A stretch of 64,000 bases of DNA, taken from Caprella mutica (lineage: Eukaryota > Arthropoda > Malacostraca > Amphipoda > Caprellidae). Both the position numbers and the translations under genes were made by a program. Position 1 is the stretch's first letter. Each line of letters starts with the position of its first letter. Under the pieces are notes generated by a model. It did not search any database. It was given only the letters and a program-made list of their open reading frames with translations, and had not been told where the DNA came from. Positions 47,301 to 55,344 of the stretch are shown here, in pieces. The stretch covers positions 144,252 through 208,251 of the forward strand of contig CANNZV010000861.1 in NCBI GenBank assembly GCA_947561585.1, written 5' to 3'.

Positions 47301-47778
47301 CGACCACAATCATAATTTCGGCAATACTTCCCGGCTTCCGACTAAAGCATTTTTCTATGGTTTGCAACCCAATGAGGAAATTACCTTCTCTATTGGCAAA
47401 GGAAAAACCGTGATGGTGAGCTATATGAATTCTAATGAACCACGCCCAGAAACGGGCGAACGTTTAGTCGTTTTCCGCTTAAATGGCGCAATACGTTCGG
47501 TGGTGATTAAAGATAAAACAGTAGAAACAACTGCTATTGCCAAACAGAAAGCAGTGACACCAAATGAAATTGGGTCGCCACTACAAGGCAGTTTAGCGAA
47601 AATAGTAGTCAAAGTAGGCGATAAAGTCGAAGTAAATGACCCGCTATTTATCATTGAAGCCATGAAAATGGAATCGACCATTACTGCGCCTTTTGCGGGT
47701 ACTATTGAGCGCATTGCGCTGCCCGCTAAAACGCTGGTAGAGCAAGATGATTTGGTGGTGGTGATTAAGAAGGACTAA
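44305..47778 (+). CDS. pyc: Pyruvate carboxylase
   Basis: This 1157-residue protein has the full single-chain pyruvate carboxylase plan: biotin carboxylase (about 10-460; ANRGEIAIR, GGGGRGMR of the ATP-grasp), carboxyltransferase (about 530-830; DTTFRDAHQSLLATR, HTHDTSS metal ligands), a PC allosteric domain, and biotinyl carrier (last 75 residues; EAMKMES with biotin lysine about 1121). It converts pyruvate, bicarbonate and ATP to oxaloacetate in the cytoplasm, refilling the TCA cycle and feeding gluconeogenesis. Length matches the family. It is a single gene with promoter (44135) and terminator (47818). No residues look missing. Confidence 0.98.
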   Translation: MSKKQSTRPIQRIMVANRGEIAIRIFRAASEMNMRTVAIYTYEDRYSLHRLKADEAYQIGANDEPLKPYLDIEKIIQLAKENAIDAIHPGYGFLSENEAFAEACIAAGIIWVGPTPKSMRALGDKIAAKKAALAANVPIVPASKGAIKSIKELKTTAKKIGYPVMLKAATGGGGRGMRIARTEKEVELAFSEASGEAKTAFGNAAVFVEKYIEDPKHLEVQILADNYGNMVHLFERDCSVQRRFQKVVEIAPAISLQQKTKDNLYKYAVAICQQVGYQNAGTVEFLVDAEENIYFIEVNTRIQVEHTITEVVTGIDIVKRQILIASGLALDDPKIGLANQSYVTMRGVAIQCRITTEDPSKNFKPDYGRLVAYRSASGFGIRLDAGSAYAGATISPFFDSMLVKVTAWGMTFDDAANRLHRALREFRIRGVKSNIGFLLKLLNDKTFRSGDITVNYLGRHEELMIPPKWRDRSTKLLNYLGEVITNGHPDIDPKKIKPELVFKPAFVPKSEHIKGFPKGTKQKLDKLGPDKFAQWVRKQKPVLYTDTTFRDAHQSLLATRVRTHDLVAVAESFAKHHGADLFSMEVWGGATFDVAMRFLKEDPWRRLQRIREAVPNTLLQMLLRGSNAVGYKAYPDNLIEAFIEESADSGIDVFRIFDSLNWMEAMKTSIRAVRERTNSLAEVCLCYTGDVLQKGKNKYDINYYLDLAKQAEDEGAHLIAIKDMAGLLKPRAAEYLIKELRKSVDLPIHLHTHDTSSVQTATYLKAVDAGVDIIDCALSSVSGLTSQPSLNSVAAMLEGHAREREMDLRSLNQFSNYWETVRQYYYPFETELKAGTAEIYDHEIPGGQYSNLKPQARGLGLEDQFETIKENYKAVNKMLGGMVKVTPSSKVVGDMAMFMTANNLTAEDIKTKGDTLAFPDSMISLMKGELGQRTEGWPKKLQKMVLKNEKPFTDRPNAHLEPIDFVAEMALFKKEFPESKRDTDFLSYKLYPKVFRNFYDHNHNFGNTSRLPTKAFFYGLQPNEEITFSIGKGKTVMVSYMNSNEPRPETGERLVVFRLNGAIRSVVIKDKTVETTAIAKQKAVTPNEIGSPLQGSLAKIVVKVGDKVEVNDPLFIIEAMKMESTITAPFAGTIERIALPAKTLVEQDDLVVVIKKD

Positions 47779-47817
47779 TAGAGTTGTTTACAAATAAGAA
47801 TTCGATATACTGTAAAA

Positions 47818-47852
47818 GAGAGTAGTTACGGAAAAGTAATTACTCTCTTTTT
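47818..47852 (+). terminator. Terminator after pyruvate carboxylase
   Basis: GAGAGTAGTTAC and GTAATTACTCTC form a stem around GGAAAA, followed by a T-rich run, 40 bp after the stop codon. Confidence 0.9.
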
Positions 47853-47923
47853 TATTTTAAATAGACTGAAAAATGAACCTCTTGTAGTCAGAAAGAGTTT
47901 CTATTACTTATCTAATTATAAAA

Positions 47924-49555
47924 ATGATTGAAACCTTTCAAGAAAATTCGCTCCTTTTACTCTTCGTCGTCATCGCCATTGGCTATTGGATAGGCAGTAT
48001 TCGCATACGTGGCAGCAAACTCGGAGTGGCCGCGGTCTTGTTCGTCGGCTTGGGCTTTGGTGCGCTTAGTCCCGACCTTAAAGTGCCCGAAATTATCATC
48101 TTTTTAGGCTTAGCTATCTTCGTTTACACCGTAGGTTTGAGCAGCGGCCCTGCCTTTTTTGATACTTTTAAACAACGAGGTTTTAAAGACGCGATTTTCA
48201 TGTTGGTCATGTTACTTTTTTCGGGAGCTGTGACCGTTGCTTTGCACTATTTATTCCACTTTGATGTCGCTACGACATCGGGTTTATTTGCAGGCGCATC
48301 AACCAATACACCAGCTTTAGCATCGCTATTGGATGTAATACAAAAGACGGCATCTTCACAAGATTTGACACAAATGAGCCAACGGGCAGTGGTTGGCTAT
48401 TCGCTGTCCTATCCGATGGGCGTTTTGGGTGTGATGATTGGTATTTTTTTAATGCAAAAAATATTCAAAATCAATTACCCTGCGGAAGCAAAAGCCTTGC
48501 AAGCGCAGTATCCAATTGGCGTGGAATTAATTAGTCGCACGATTGAAATAACTAACGAAGCAATCATTGATAAAACCTTGCGCCAAATTTTACAAAATTC
48601 CGAATTAAAGCTCGTTTTCGGGCGTATAAAACGTGGAACAACCGTTAATTTATGTCACTTTGAGACGGTCTTTCAATTGGGCGACGAGGTGATTATTATA
48701 GGCTCAGAAAATGCCATTGAAAAAGGCGAAAAATTACTCGGAAAGCCAGCAAACGTACAGCTTTCTTATGACCGTTCGCAATATGAAGCACGCCGTGTTT
48801 TTGTATCCAATCCGAATATTGCAGGCGCAACCATTGCTTCTTTAAATTTATCTGAAAAATACGCGACGGTCATCACACGTGTGCAGCGTGGCGACTTGGA
48901 TTTATTGGCAAATGGCGATACGGTTTTGGAGCTAGGCGACCGTGTTTTATTGGTCGTCAAGCGAGAAGATATGAAAGGAATTTCTGAAATATTTGGCAAT
49001 TCTTACGAGGCATTAAGCCATATTAATTTACTCTCATTTGGTTTAGGAATGGCATTGGGTTTATGGCTAGGAATGGTCACTTTTCAATTGCCAGGCGGTA
49101 TTGATTTTAACCTTGGTTATGCTGGCGGACCGTTGATAGTTGCCCTAATTTTAGGCAAATTAAGACGTACTGGCCCGATTGTTTGGACACCTGCTTACTC
49201 TGCTAATTTGACGCTTCGCCAAATTGGTCTGACCTTTTTATTGGCGGGTATTGGCATTCGTTCTGGGCGTACTTTTTTGGAGACTGTGCAGCAAGGCGAA
49301 GGCGGTTTAGTCTTTTTAGCGTCGGCAATTATTGCGATTACAACGACCATTACGACCTTACTAATTGGCATGAAATTAATGCGTATTCCATTTAGTTTTT
49401 TGACAGGAATGGTGGGCAGTCAGCCGGCAGTATTGGACTATGCTTTGGAGCAATCGAAAAATAAATTTCCACTTATCGGTTACACGATGATGTTGCCCGT
49501 TATTTTGATAGGAAAAATCGTAGTAGTTCAATTATTGTTTTCATTATTGAGTTAA
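47924..49555 (+). CDS. AspT/YidE-family transporter with two TrkA-C domains
   Basis: This 543-residue membrane protein has two blocks of five to six transmembrane segments (about 1-180 and 365-543). They flank two cytoplasmic TrkA-C (RCK-C) domains (about 205-285 and 290-370; LVFGRIKRG, GDEVIIIGSE, GDRVLLVVKRED). The repeated membrane half carries the AspT/YidE/YbjL signature (FAGASTNTPALASLLD; FLTGMVGSQPAVLDYA). Characterised relatives exchange aspartate for alanine or carry dicarboxylates. The substrate here is not deducible. Its place after pyruvate carboxylase, whose product leads to aspartate, is suggestive only; a terminator separates them. Confidence 0.88.
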   Translation: MIETFQENSLLLLFVVIAIGYWIGSIRIRGSKLGVAAVLFVGLGFGALSPDLKVPEIIIFLGLAIFVYTVGLSSGPAFFDTFKQRGFKDAIFMLVMLLFSGAVTVALHYLFHFDVATTSGLFAGASTNTPALASLLDVIQKTASSQDLTQMSQRAVVGYSLSYPMGVLGVMIGIFLMQKIFKINYPAEAKALQAQYPIGVELISRTIEITNEAIIDKTLRQILQNSELKLVFGRIKRGTTVNLCHFETVFQLGDEVIIIGSENAIEKGEKLLGKPANVQLSYDRSQYEARRVFVSNPNIAGATIASLNLSEKYATVITRVQRGDLDLLANGDTVLELGDRVLLVVKREDMKGISEIFGNSYEALSHINLLSFGLGMALGLWLGMVTFQLPGGIDFNLGYAGGPLIVALILGKLRRTGPIVWTPAYSANLTLRQIGLTFLLAGIGIRSGRTFLETVQQGEGGLVFLASAIIAITTTITTLLIGMKLMRIPFSFLTGMVGSQPAVLDYALEQSKNKFPLIGYTMMLPVILIGKIVVVQLLFSLLS

Positions 49556-49835
49556 AAAAATATCTTTGCATAGTGAGCGCAAGGTAGGAAATAGCAGTGT
49601 GCGCGGAGATTAGCAGATTGCCTCCAATATTAGACTTTATGAATGAGATTTGAGTGGCTTTAAACTTGCTCTTTTGTCCTTACTTTCCCTTTAAAATCAG
49701 TCAAAGTATTAACAATTATTCCTCTTTTAAAAGAAAACTAAGAACAAAATAGCTGCGTTTAAATCTCACTCAACCTCATTCATAAAGTCTATTTTATCAC
49801 TCATTCATTACTCTCAACTATTAACCAAAAGAAAT

Positions 49836-50450
49836 ATGTTACTAGAAATCAATTCAAAGAACCCCGATGCACGTAAAATTCAACAAGCCGTAAAAGTTTT
49901 AAACGATGGTGGTGTCATTATTTATCCGACGGATACGGTATATGGTATTGGTTGCGATATTACCAATCAGAAAGCGGTAGAGAAAATCTGTAAACTGCGT
50001 GGTCTTGACCCCGTGAAGGCAAATTTATCCTTTATTTGCAAGGATATTTCGCAAGTAGCGAGTTTTACACAGCAAATCGAAACGCGAGTATATAAGCTAA
50101 TGAATCGTAATTTGCCCGGCGCATTTACTTTCATTTTGAATTCAAATAAACAAGTTCCAAAACTGTTCAAAAATAAGAAAAGAACGATTGGCATACGTAT
50201 TCCTGACAATCAAATTGTGATGGATTTGGTGGAGGCTTTAGGGCGTCCTATTCTGACGACTTCCTTGAAAAATGACGACGAAATACTCGAATATTTCACT
50301 GACCCAGTTGATATTTACGAAGACTTTAAAAATCAAGTTGACCTTGTTATTGATGGCGGTATTGGTGGCAATATTGCTTCCACCGTTGTTGATTGCACAG
50401 GCGATGAAGTGGAAGTTATTCGTGAAGGCGCGGGCGAATTAGCGGGATAA
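49836..50450 (+). CDS. Sua5/YciO/YrdC-family protein, probable threonylcarbamoyl-AMP synthase
   Basis: This 204-residue protein is a single YrdC-like domain (GGVIIYPTDTVYGIGCD, KLRGLDPVKANLSF, PGAFTFIL, RIPDNQIVMDLVEALGRPILTTS). The family makes threonylcarbamoyl-AMP from threonine, bicarbonate and ATP for the t6A37 modification of tRNAs. The short length and the KLRGLD sequence in place of the K.R motif bring it closer to the YciO branch, whose role is less certain than that of TsaC/Sua5. Cytoplasmic. Single gene; the region downstream is filled by a nested palindromic element. Confidence 0.85.
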   Translation: MLLEINSKNPDARKIQQAVKVLNDGGVIIYPTDTVYGIGCDITNQKAVEKICKLRGLDPVKANLSFICKDISQVASFTQQIETRVYKLMNRNLPGAFTFILNSNKQVPKLFKNKKRTIGIRIPDNQIVMDLVEALGRPILTTSLKNDDEILEYFTDPVDIYEDFKNQVDLVIDGGIGGNIASTVVDCTGDEVEVIREGAGELAG

Positions 50451-50458
50451 TTTTGTAT

Positions 50459-50803
50459 AAGTACTCGGACCTATTTATTCGTGGAATTATAGGGCTAAGA
50501 TTTATTCGATAGTTTTTCTTAAAAAATCCTTGCATAGCCTACGTTATGGAAGTATTTTTTGAGGAAAAATAGCGTAAAAAGATAGTTCTATAAACCGCTA
50601 TTTAAAACCATACAACTTATGAAAATACGGTCATTATTATCGCTCCACGGTTAAAACCGTGGGCTGCTTGTCCGCATTTTAGCCTAAAATCAGTCATTTT
50701 AAGACGCAGACAGGCAGCCCACCGTTTCAACGGTGGGCGAAGTGAGGGTGTTTTATAAGTTGTATGGTTTTAAAAAACCGCTAATCAATGTGTCCGGGTA
50801 CTT
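50459..50803 (+). mobile_element. Palindromic element, family C copy 2, interrupted by a second element
   Basis: The ends AAGTACTCGGACC and GTCCGGGTACTT and the core GCATAGCCTACGTTATGG match copy 1 at 24883. Without the 174-bp insertion and its 9-bp duplication the element is 162 bp, exactly as in copy 1. Confidence 0.85.
50601..50774 (+). mobile_element. Palindromic element, family D, nested insertion
   Basis: This 174-bp element has inverted ends TTTAAAACCATACAACTTAT and the complement ATAAGTTGTATGGTTTTAAA. It is flanked by a perfect 9-bp direct repeat, AAACCGCTA (50592-50600 and 50775-50783), created inside the family C element. The interior contains CCACGGTT/AACCGTGG and CCCACCGTT/AACGGTGGG hairpins. 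Non-coding. Confidence 0.9.
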
Positions 50804-50819
50804 ATAGGTTGCACGGTAT

Positions 50820-51347
50820 TTATCCTCCACAGACCCGACAGGCTCGACCATCTTCTGCCGAACATTCTTGACCACGGGTGGTATGATAATATTGGCAGGA
50901 AGAATTGTGGCGTAACTTAGAAGACTTAGTAAGCCAATAGCCAGTATTTGTAGGCGTATGATCAGCAGGAGTGCTGATATCCGGAAAGTCATTAGGAAAA
51001 ACCCAAACTTTAATTTTATCAGTCAAGCCCGCATAATCTAAAGCGGTATTGAGTTGAATGTAGTATTTATAATCGCTTGGGTGTTCTAATATTAAGATAA
51101 TACCAGGTTTAGTATTCATCTGCAAGCCATACCAAAGGGACTGTCCAATGGCGTTTTTCCATTTATTAGCGCGTTCTACTTCTATAGCGTGGGTGTTAGT
51201 CAGTATATCGACGCGGCCAGAAGTGACAGAAATTTCAGTTCGAGCATTCCAAAGTTCGCTAATTTGTTGAATATAAGCTGCTTCACTTTGCTGGGCTGAT
51301 AGCAAAGTAGGGAGGAGTAGGAGGTAGATAAGGACGATGTTTTTCAT
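50820..51347 (-). CDS. Small secreted protein with nuclease-like motif and C-terminal cysteine cluster
   Basis: I start at 51347 (MKNIVLIYLLLLPTLLSAQ), giving a clean signal peptide; the frame is open nine codons further. The mature part contains RVDILTNTHAIEVER, where Asp47 and Glu56-x-Glu58 resemble the PD-(D/E)xK nuclease core (usual third residue Lys), followed by K62WKNAIGQ. The C-terminus has HNSSCQYYH..RGQECSAEDG.ACRVCGG, a cysteine/histidine cluster able to bind a metal. I recall such tails in small bacterial proteins without a known role. Nuclease activity is only a suggestion. A promoter-like element lies at 51387-51394, just beyond the helicase stop. Confidence 0.72.
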   Translation of the reverse strand: MKNIVLIYLLLLPTLLSAQQSEAAYIQQISELWNARTEISVTSGRVDILTNTHAIEVERANKWKNAIGQSLWYGLQMNTKPGIILILEHPSDYKYYIQLNTALDYAGLTDKIKVWVFPNDFPDISTPADHTPTNTGYWLTKSSKLRHNSSCQYYHTTRGQECSAEDGRACRVCGG

Positions 51348-51386
51348 GTGCTTATTTCGGAAATAGTGTGGCATTTTTTATTTGCC

Positions 51387-51394
51387 CAAAGATA
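51387..51394 (-). promoter_or_regulatory. Bacteroidota-type promoter, -7 element
   Basis: On the minus strand this reads TATCTTTG, 40 bp before the start of the gene ending at 50820 and 12 bp after the helicase stop codon. It would uncouple the small gene from the helicase. Confidence 0.5.
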
Positions 51395-51405
51395 AATATA
51401 AAAAT

Positions 51406-52728
51406 TTACTTCGGCCCACGTCTGCGACTTTTTCGCTTCTCTTCCTTCCGCGCCTGTCGTTTTTGTTTGGCTCTATTGACCTTTGTGTTCTTCAGTTTTT
51501 TATCATGAAAAGCCCCTTGCGAGCGCGATAAATCTACTTTTGGCAGATAATCCTTATGATTATAGGTCGTCTTTTCGTCTTCCCAAAGCACTTCCGAAAC
51601 ATCCACTTCTTCCGGAAGCGGCTCAATAGGAATAAGGGTTTTCATTAGTTCTACAATCGCCAATTGGTAGTCCTGCTCTTTTTCAGAAATAAAAGAAATC
51701 GAATGCCCCGCCTTATCAGCACGACCCGTTCGACCGATACGGTGAATATAATTAACGGCAACTTCGGGCAGGTCAAAATTGACCACATGCGTCACTTCTG
51801 ACACATCAATACCACGGGCAATAATGTCCGTCGCAATCAATACACGGTGTTTGCCTTCATGGAATGCCTCAACGGTTCTCAGGCGATAATTTTGTGATTT
51901 ATTGGAATGAATAACGCCCGCTTTTTCGCCCATTTCGGGTTCAATAATATCGTATAAACGGTCGGCCAACTTTTTTGTACTCATAAAAACCAATACCTTT
52001 TGCATCTCTTCATTGGTCTGCAATAAGTATTGGAGTAGATTGACTTTGGTGTTGAAATTCGGTACGGCATAGCCTTTTTGAATAATTTTATCCAAAGGCG
52101 TACCGTGTGCTGCCACTTCTATTTTGACAGGAAAATTGAAAAACTCATCCACCAATTGCTGTACTTCCTCCGATAAAGTGGCAGAAAAGAGCAAATTTTG
52201 GCGACGTTCCGGCAATAAGTCCAAAATATTCGTCAGTTGAGGACGAAAACCGAGGTTTAACATTTCATCGACCTCATCAATAACTAACTGGCGTACTTGC
52301 TTCAATTTCAAAGCGCCATGCAAGGTCAAATCGACCAAACGACCCGGCGTTGCCACCAAAATATCCAAACCTTCTAGCACCACATATTTTTGTGTGTTGA
52401 TATTCGTGCCACCATAAACACCCGCAAAACGAACGTTCATATATTTCGCTAATTTCTCAATCTCGCCCACTATTTGCACCACCAATTCACGCGTCGGCAC
52501 GACAATCACGGTGCGCGGTGCGATTTGTTTAGAGTATTTCCAGTTGCGTAAAATGGGAATAAGATAAGCAAAAGTCTTACCTGTGCCCGTCTGCGCCACA
52601 CCCACCACATCTTTCCCAGAAAGAATAGTATTGAAGGCCTCGCGCTGTATTGGCGTAGGATTTACGTAGCCCAAATCCGCAATGGCATTGCGAAGGGGCG
52701 TATTGATTGCTAAGTCGTCAAATGTCAT
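51406..52728 (-). CDS. DEAD-box RNA helicase (RhlE-like)
   Basis: This 440-residue protein carries the helicase motifs in order: Q motif (PTPIQREAF), I (AQTGTGKT), Ia (PTRELV), Ib (TPGR), II (DEVD rather than DEAD), III (SAT), V (IATDIIARGIDV) and VI (HRIGRTGRADK). A basic tail (KRQARKEEKRKSRRRGPK) replaces a folded RNA-binding domain. Such enzymes unwind short RNA duplexes in ribosome assembly and RNA turnover, commonly at low temperature. The DEVD box is a known variant. Single gene in the cytoplasm; the gene at 51347 follows. Confidence 0.95.
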   Translation of the reverse strand: MTFDDLAINTPLRNAIADLGYVNPTPIQREAFNTILSGKDVVGVAQTGTGKTFAYLIPILRNWKYSKQIAPRTVIVVPTRELVVQIVGEIEKLAKYMNVRFAGVYGGTNINTQKYVVLEGLDILVATPGRLVDLTLHGALKLKQVRQLVIDEVDEMLNLGFRPQLTNILDLLPERRQNLLFSATLSEEVQQLVDEFFNFPVKIEVAAHGTPLDKIIQKGYAVPNFNTKVNLLQYLLQTNEEMQKVLVFMSTKKLADRLYDIIEPEMGEKAGVIHSNKSQNYRLRTVEAFHEGKHRVLIATDIIARGIDVSEVTHVVNFDLPEVAVNYIHRIGRTGRADKAGHSISFISEKEQDYQLAIVELMKTLIPIEPLPEEVDVSEVLWEDEKTTYNHKDYLPKVDLSRSQGAFHDKKLKNTKVNRAKQKRQARKEEKRKSRRRGPK

Positions 52729-52893
52729 AAGTCAAATATTGCCGCAAAGGTCTGCTTATTTAACGACCTATCCAAGATAATGATAGAATGAATGGAGGAA
52801 CGAAGCAAGTTGTTATTAAGATTAAATAGAATTTTCTGATAATTTATTTTCCTTTTCCAAAAAAATCTTTTTCAAAAAAATAACTGCCTGTAA

Positions 52894-52926
52894 TTTGCAT
52901 CTTTCCTAAATATTCCCATATATTTG
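52894..52926 (+). promoter_or_regulatory. Promoter of the trp operon
   Basis: TTTG (52894-52897) and TATATTTG (52919-52926), 21 bp apart, match the Bacteroidota -33 and -7 elements. Transcription would start near 52933, about 13 nt before the leader peptide ATG. Confidence 0.75.
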
Positions 52927-52945
52927 TAGTAATAAAAAATTAAAA

Positions 52946-53014
52946 ATGATTTCTAGTAAAAACATAAACCAAAATTGGTGGTGGCACGTATCAACTTCAT
53001 ATCGAGTGATGTGA
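52946..53014 (+). CDS. trpL: trp leader peptide with three tandem Trp codons
   Basis: The 22-codon frame begins at ATG 52946 and ends at TGA 53012-53014. Codons 11-13 are TGG TGG TGG (residues NWWWH), an otherwise very rare run. It lies just after a Bacteroidota promoter and about 36 nt before a strong terminator, in front of a complete trp operon. This is the layout of transcription attenuation: stalling at Trp codons when charged tRNA-Trp is scarce should favour read-through. I could not draw a convincing antiterminator by eye. A published motif called Bacteroid-trp may describe the same kind of leader, but I have not compared it. Confidence 0.85.
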   Translation: MISSKNINQNWWWHVSTSYRVM

Positions 53015-53046
53015 CGCGCCTTTTGTATTGCCAGAAATAAAGCATA

Positions 53047-53087
53047 AAAAAGCGGCTTGTCGGTTCACTCCGGCAAGCCGCTTTTTT
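53047..53087 (+). terminator. trp attenuator terminator
   Basis: AGCGGCTTGTCGG (53051-53063) pairs with CCGGCAAGCCGCT (53070-53082) over 13 bp including one G-U pair, followed by six Ts. A second hairpin CCCCGAAGC/GCTTCGGGG (53091-53112) stands directly after it. The leader then runs 130 nt to the trpE start without other recognised signals. Confidence 0.88.
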
Positions 53088-53242
53088 GTACCCCGAAGCT
53101 CCCGCTTCGGGGAATAGTAAGGAACGATGAAATAATAAGTTGTAAAGGTTATTTAATTCCGATTACTAAGCATTATATTAACCATTAAATCAGCACCGAA
53201 GCCACAGGGGACAGGCAGGAGCTTTAGCATACAATTAATAAA

Positions 53243-54655
53243 ATGACAGCAACAAAAATACATATCAAAACCAACATCCGTCGCCGCCTAGCCGACATGG
53301 TAACGCCCGTGAGTTTGTACCTCAAAATTCGCGAACATTACGACCAAACCGTGCTACTAGAAAGCAACGATTTTCGCTCTGCGCAAAACTGTTTTAGTTT
53401 CATCGGCATCGACCCAATAGCAGGCTTTAAAGTGCAAAATGGTACCCTAAAAACCAGCCTGCCCAATGGCGAAAAAGAAGAACAACAACTCCACAATTAC
53501 ACCGATGTGCCGCGCTTAATGCAAGACTATTTAGCGCAATTTGATGTGTCGCAAAGTGCTGATTATCAAGTAGTTAATGGCTTTTTCGGACATACCTCTT
53601 TCGATGGCGTTCAATATTTTGAAACGATAAAATTCGACCAAGAAAAACGCAAATTTGAATTGCCTGACATCAACTATAATTTATATCGTTTTGTCATTGC
53701 GATTAATCATTTCAAAGAAGAATTTTACCTGCTCGAAAACTTGCCAGAAGGCGAAAAATCACGCTTAGATAAGTTGGAAAGATTATTGGACATTACGCAT
53801 GTAACGAGCCAACAAAAATTCCAATTAGAAGGCAAAGAAACCTCTAATTTGACCGATGAAGAATTCAAGAAAATGGTGTCCGCCGGCAAATATCACTGCC
53901 AAATAGGCGATGTCTTTCAGTTGGTTTTATCGCGTCAATTTCAACAAGAATTTTCAGGCGATGAGTTCAATGTTTATCGCGTTTTGCGTAGCATCAATCC
54001 CTCGCCCTATTTGTTCTATTTTGACTACGATGATTACAAAATATTCGGCAGTAGCCCCGAGGCGCAAATGGTCATCAAAGGCAGCGTAGCCAGCGTCAAT
54101 CCCATCGCGGGAACGTACAAACGCAGCGGCAATGATGCAGAAGATGCCCGTCGCGCCGAAGCCCTTTTAGCCGACCCCAAAGAGAATGCCGAACACATTA
54201 TGCTTGTCGATTTGGCGCGCAATGATTTGGGCAGACATTGCACCCAAGTAGCCGTCAATAAGCTCAAAGAAGTACAATATTTTAGTCACGTTATCCACCT
54301 AGTCAGCAATGTGACCGGACAACTCGCGCCCAATGCCAATCCCGTGCAAATATTTGGCGATACTTTCCCTGCCGGCACGCTTTCAGGCGCACCAAAATAC
54401 AAGGCTTTGGAACTCATTAATCACTACGAAAATCAAAATCGTGCCTTCTATGGCGGCGGCATTGGCTTCATTGGTTTTAATGGCGAAATGAACCAAGCGA
54501 TTGTCATTCGTTCCTTTATGAGCTATCAAAATAAACTGCATTATCAAGCCGGTGCAGGCATCGTCGTGAGTTCGGATGAGGAGAGTGAATTGCAGGAAGT
54601 GAATAATAAATTGGGGGCTTTGACGAAGGCGCTGAAGGAGGCGGAGAAGGTTTAA
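53243..54655 (+). CDS. trpE: Anthranilate synthase component I
   Basis: This 470-residue protein has the chorismate-binding fold of TrpE. Visible are PVSLYLKIR and the feedback motif LLES (38-41) in the N-terminal part, IFGSSPEAQMV, NPIAGTYKR, LVDLARNDLGR and PAGTLSGAPK in the C-terminal part. With TrpG it converts chorismate and glutamine (or ammonia) to anthranilate, the first committed step to tryptophan. LLES is the site by which tryptophan inhibits the enzyme in relatives. It is the first structural gene after the attenuator and 55 bp before trpG. Confidence 0.97.
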   Translation: MTATKIHIKTNIRRRLADMVTPVSLYLKIREHYDQTVLLESNDFRSAQNCFSFIGIDPIAGFKVQNGTLKTSLPNGEKEEQQLHNYTDVPRLMQDYLAQFDVSQSADYQVVNGFFGHTSFDGVQYFETIKFDQEKRKFELPDINYNLYRFVIAINHFKEEFYLLENLPEGEKSRLDKLERLLDITHVTSQQKFQLEGKETSNLTDEEFKKMVSAGKYHCQIGDVFQLVLSRQFQQEFSGDEFNVYRVLRSINPSPYLFYFDYDDYKIFGSSPEAQMVIKGSVASVNPIAGTYKRSGNDAEDARRAEALLADPKENAEHIMLVDLARNDLGRHCTQVAVNKLKEVQYFSHVIHLVSNVTGQLAPNANPVQIFGDTFPAGTLSGAPKYKALELINHYENQNRAFYGGGIGFIGFNGEMNQAIVIRSFMSYQNKLHYQAGAGIVVSSDEESELQEVNNKLGALTKALKEAEKV

Positions 54656-54666
54656 ATGAATGTTTT

Positions 54667-54694
54667 GTAGAGAAAATTCATGAATTTTCTCTAC
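54667..54694. repeat. Perfect 28-bp palindrome between trpE and trpG
   Basis: Arms GTAGAGAAAATTCA and TGAATTTTCTCTAC form a perfect palindrome. A one-mismatch copy sits at the trpA stop codon (61320-61490), split there by a mobile element. It could form an mRNA hairpin separating trpE from trpG. Confidence 0.75.
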
Positions 54695-54710
54695 GTCTAA
54701 ATCAACAAAA

Positions 54711-55325
54711 ATGAAAGTACTAGTTCTAGATAATTACGACAGCTTTACCTACAATCTCGTTCAATATATCGAAGAGATTTTAGGCAAAAAAATAGACGTT
54801 ATTCGCAACGACCAAATCACTTTGGAAGCGGTAGATAATTACGATGCGATTATCCTCAGCCCCGGTCCCGGCTTGCCGAAAGATGCGGGAATAATGCCCG
54901 AATTATTACAAAAATATGCGCCCTCCAAAGCCATATTAGGCGTGTGTTTGGGGCATCAAGCGATAGGCGAGGCATTTGGGGCAGATTTGTTCAATTTGCC
55001 AAAGGTATTTCACGGCATCGAAACACCAATGATAGTCGAAAATACAGGCGTTTTATTCCAAGATTTGCCCGAAAAATTCATTGCTGGACGCTATCATTCA
55101 TGGGCAGTTGTCCGCGAGAATTTACCGACTTGTTTTGAAATAACTGCGGTAGATGAACAAGGGGTAATTATGGCGATGCGCCACAAAAATTACAATGTAC
55201 GCGGTGTCCAATTTCACCCCGAAAGTGTGATGACGGAGTATGGAAAGGAGATGTTGAGGAATTGGTTGGCGTATCAGCAAAATATTTTGGAGGAAAGAAA
55301 CTCATTAGAAGGCGCAATTGTGTAA
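54711..55325 (+). CDS. trpG: Anthranilate synthase component II (glutamine amidotransferase)
   Basis: This 204-residue class I amidotransferase has LDNYDSFTYNLVQY at the start, the nucleophile in LGVCLGHQ (Cys79) and the HPES motif (His169, Glu171). It supplies ammonia from glutamine to TrpE. It lies 55 bp after trpE and 19 bp before trpD. It might also serve 4-amino-4-deoxychorismate synthesis, as in some bacteria with a single amidotransferase; the window does not tell. Confidence 0.96.
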   Translation: MKVLVLDNYDSFTYNLVQYIEEILGKKIDVIRNDQITLEAVDNYDAIILSPGPGLPKDAGIMPELLQKYAPSKAILGVCLGHQAIGEAFGADLFNLPKVFHGIETPMIVENTGVLFQDLPEKFIAGRYHSWAVVRENLPTCFEITAVDEQGVIMAMRHKNYNVRGVQFHPESVMTEYGKEMLRNWLAYQQNILEERNSLEGAIV

Positions 55326-55344
55326 ATCGTAAATCGTACATAAA

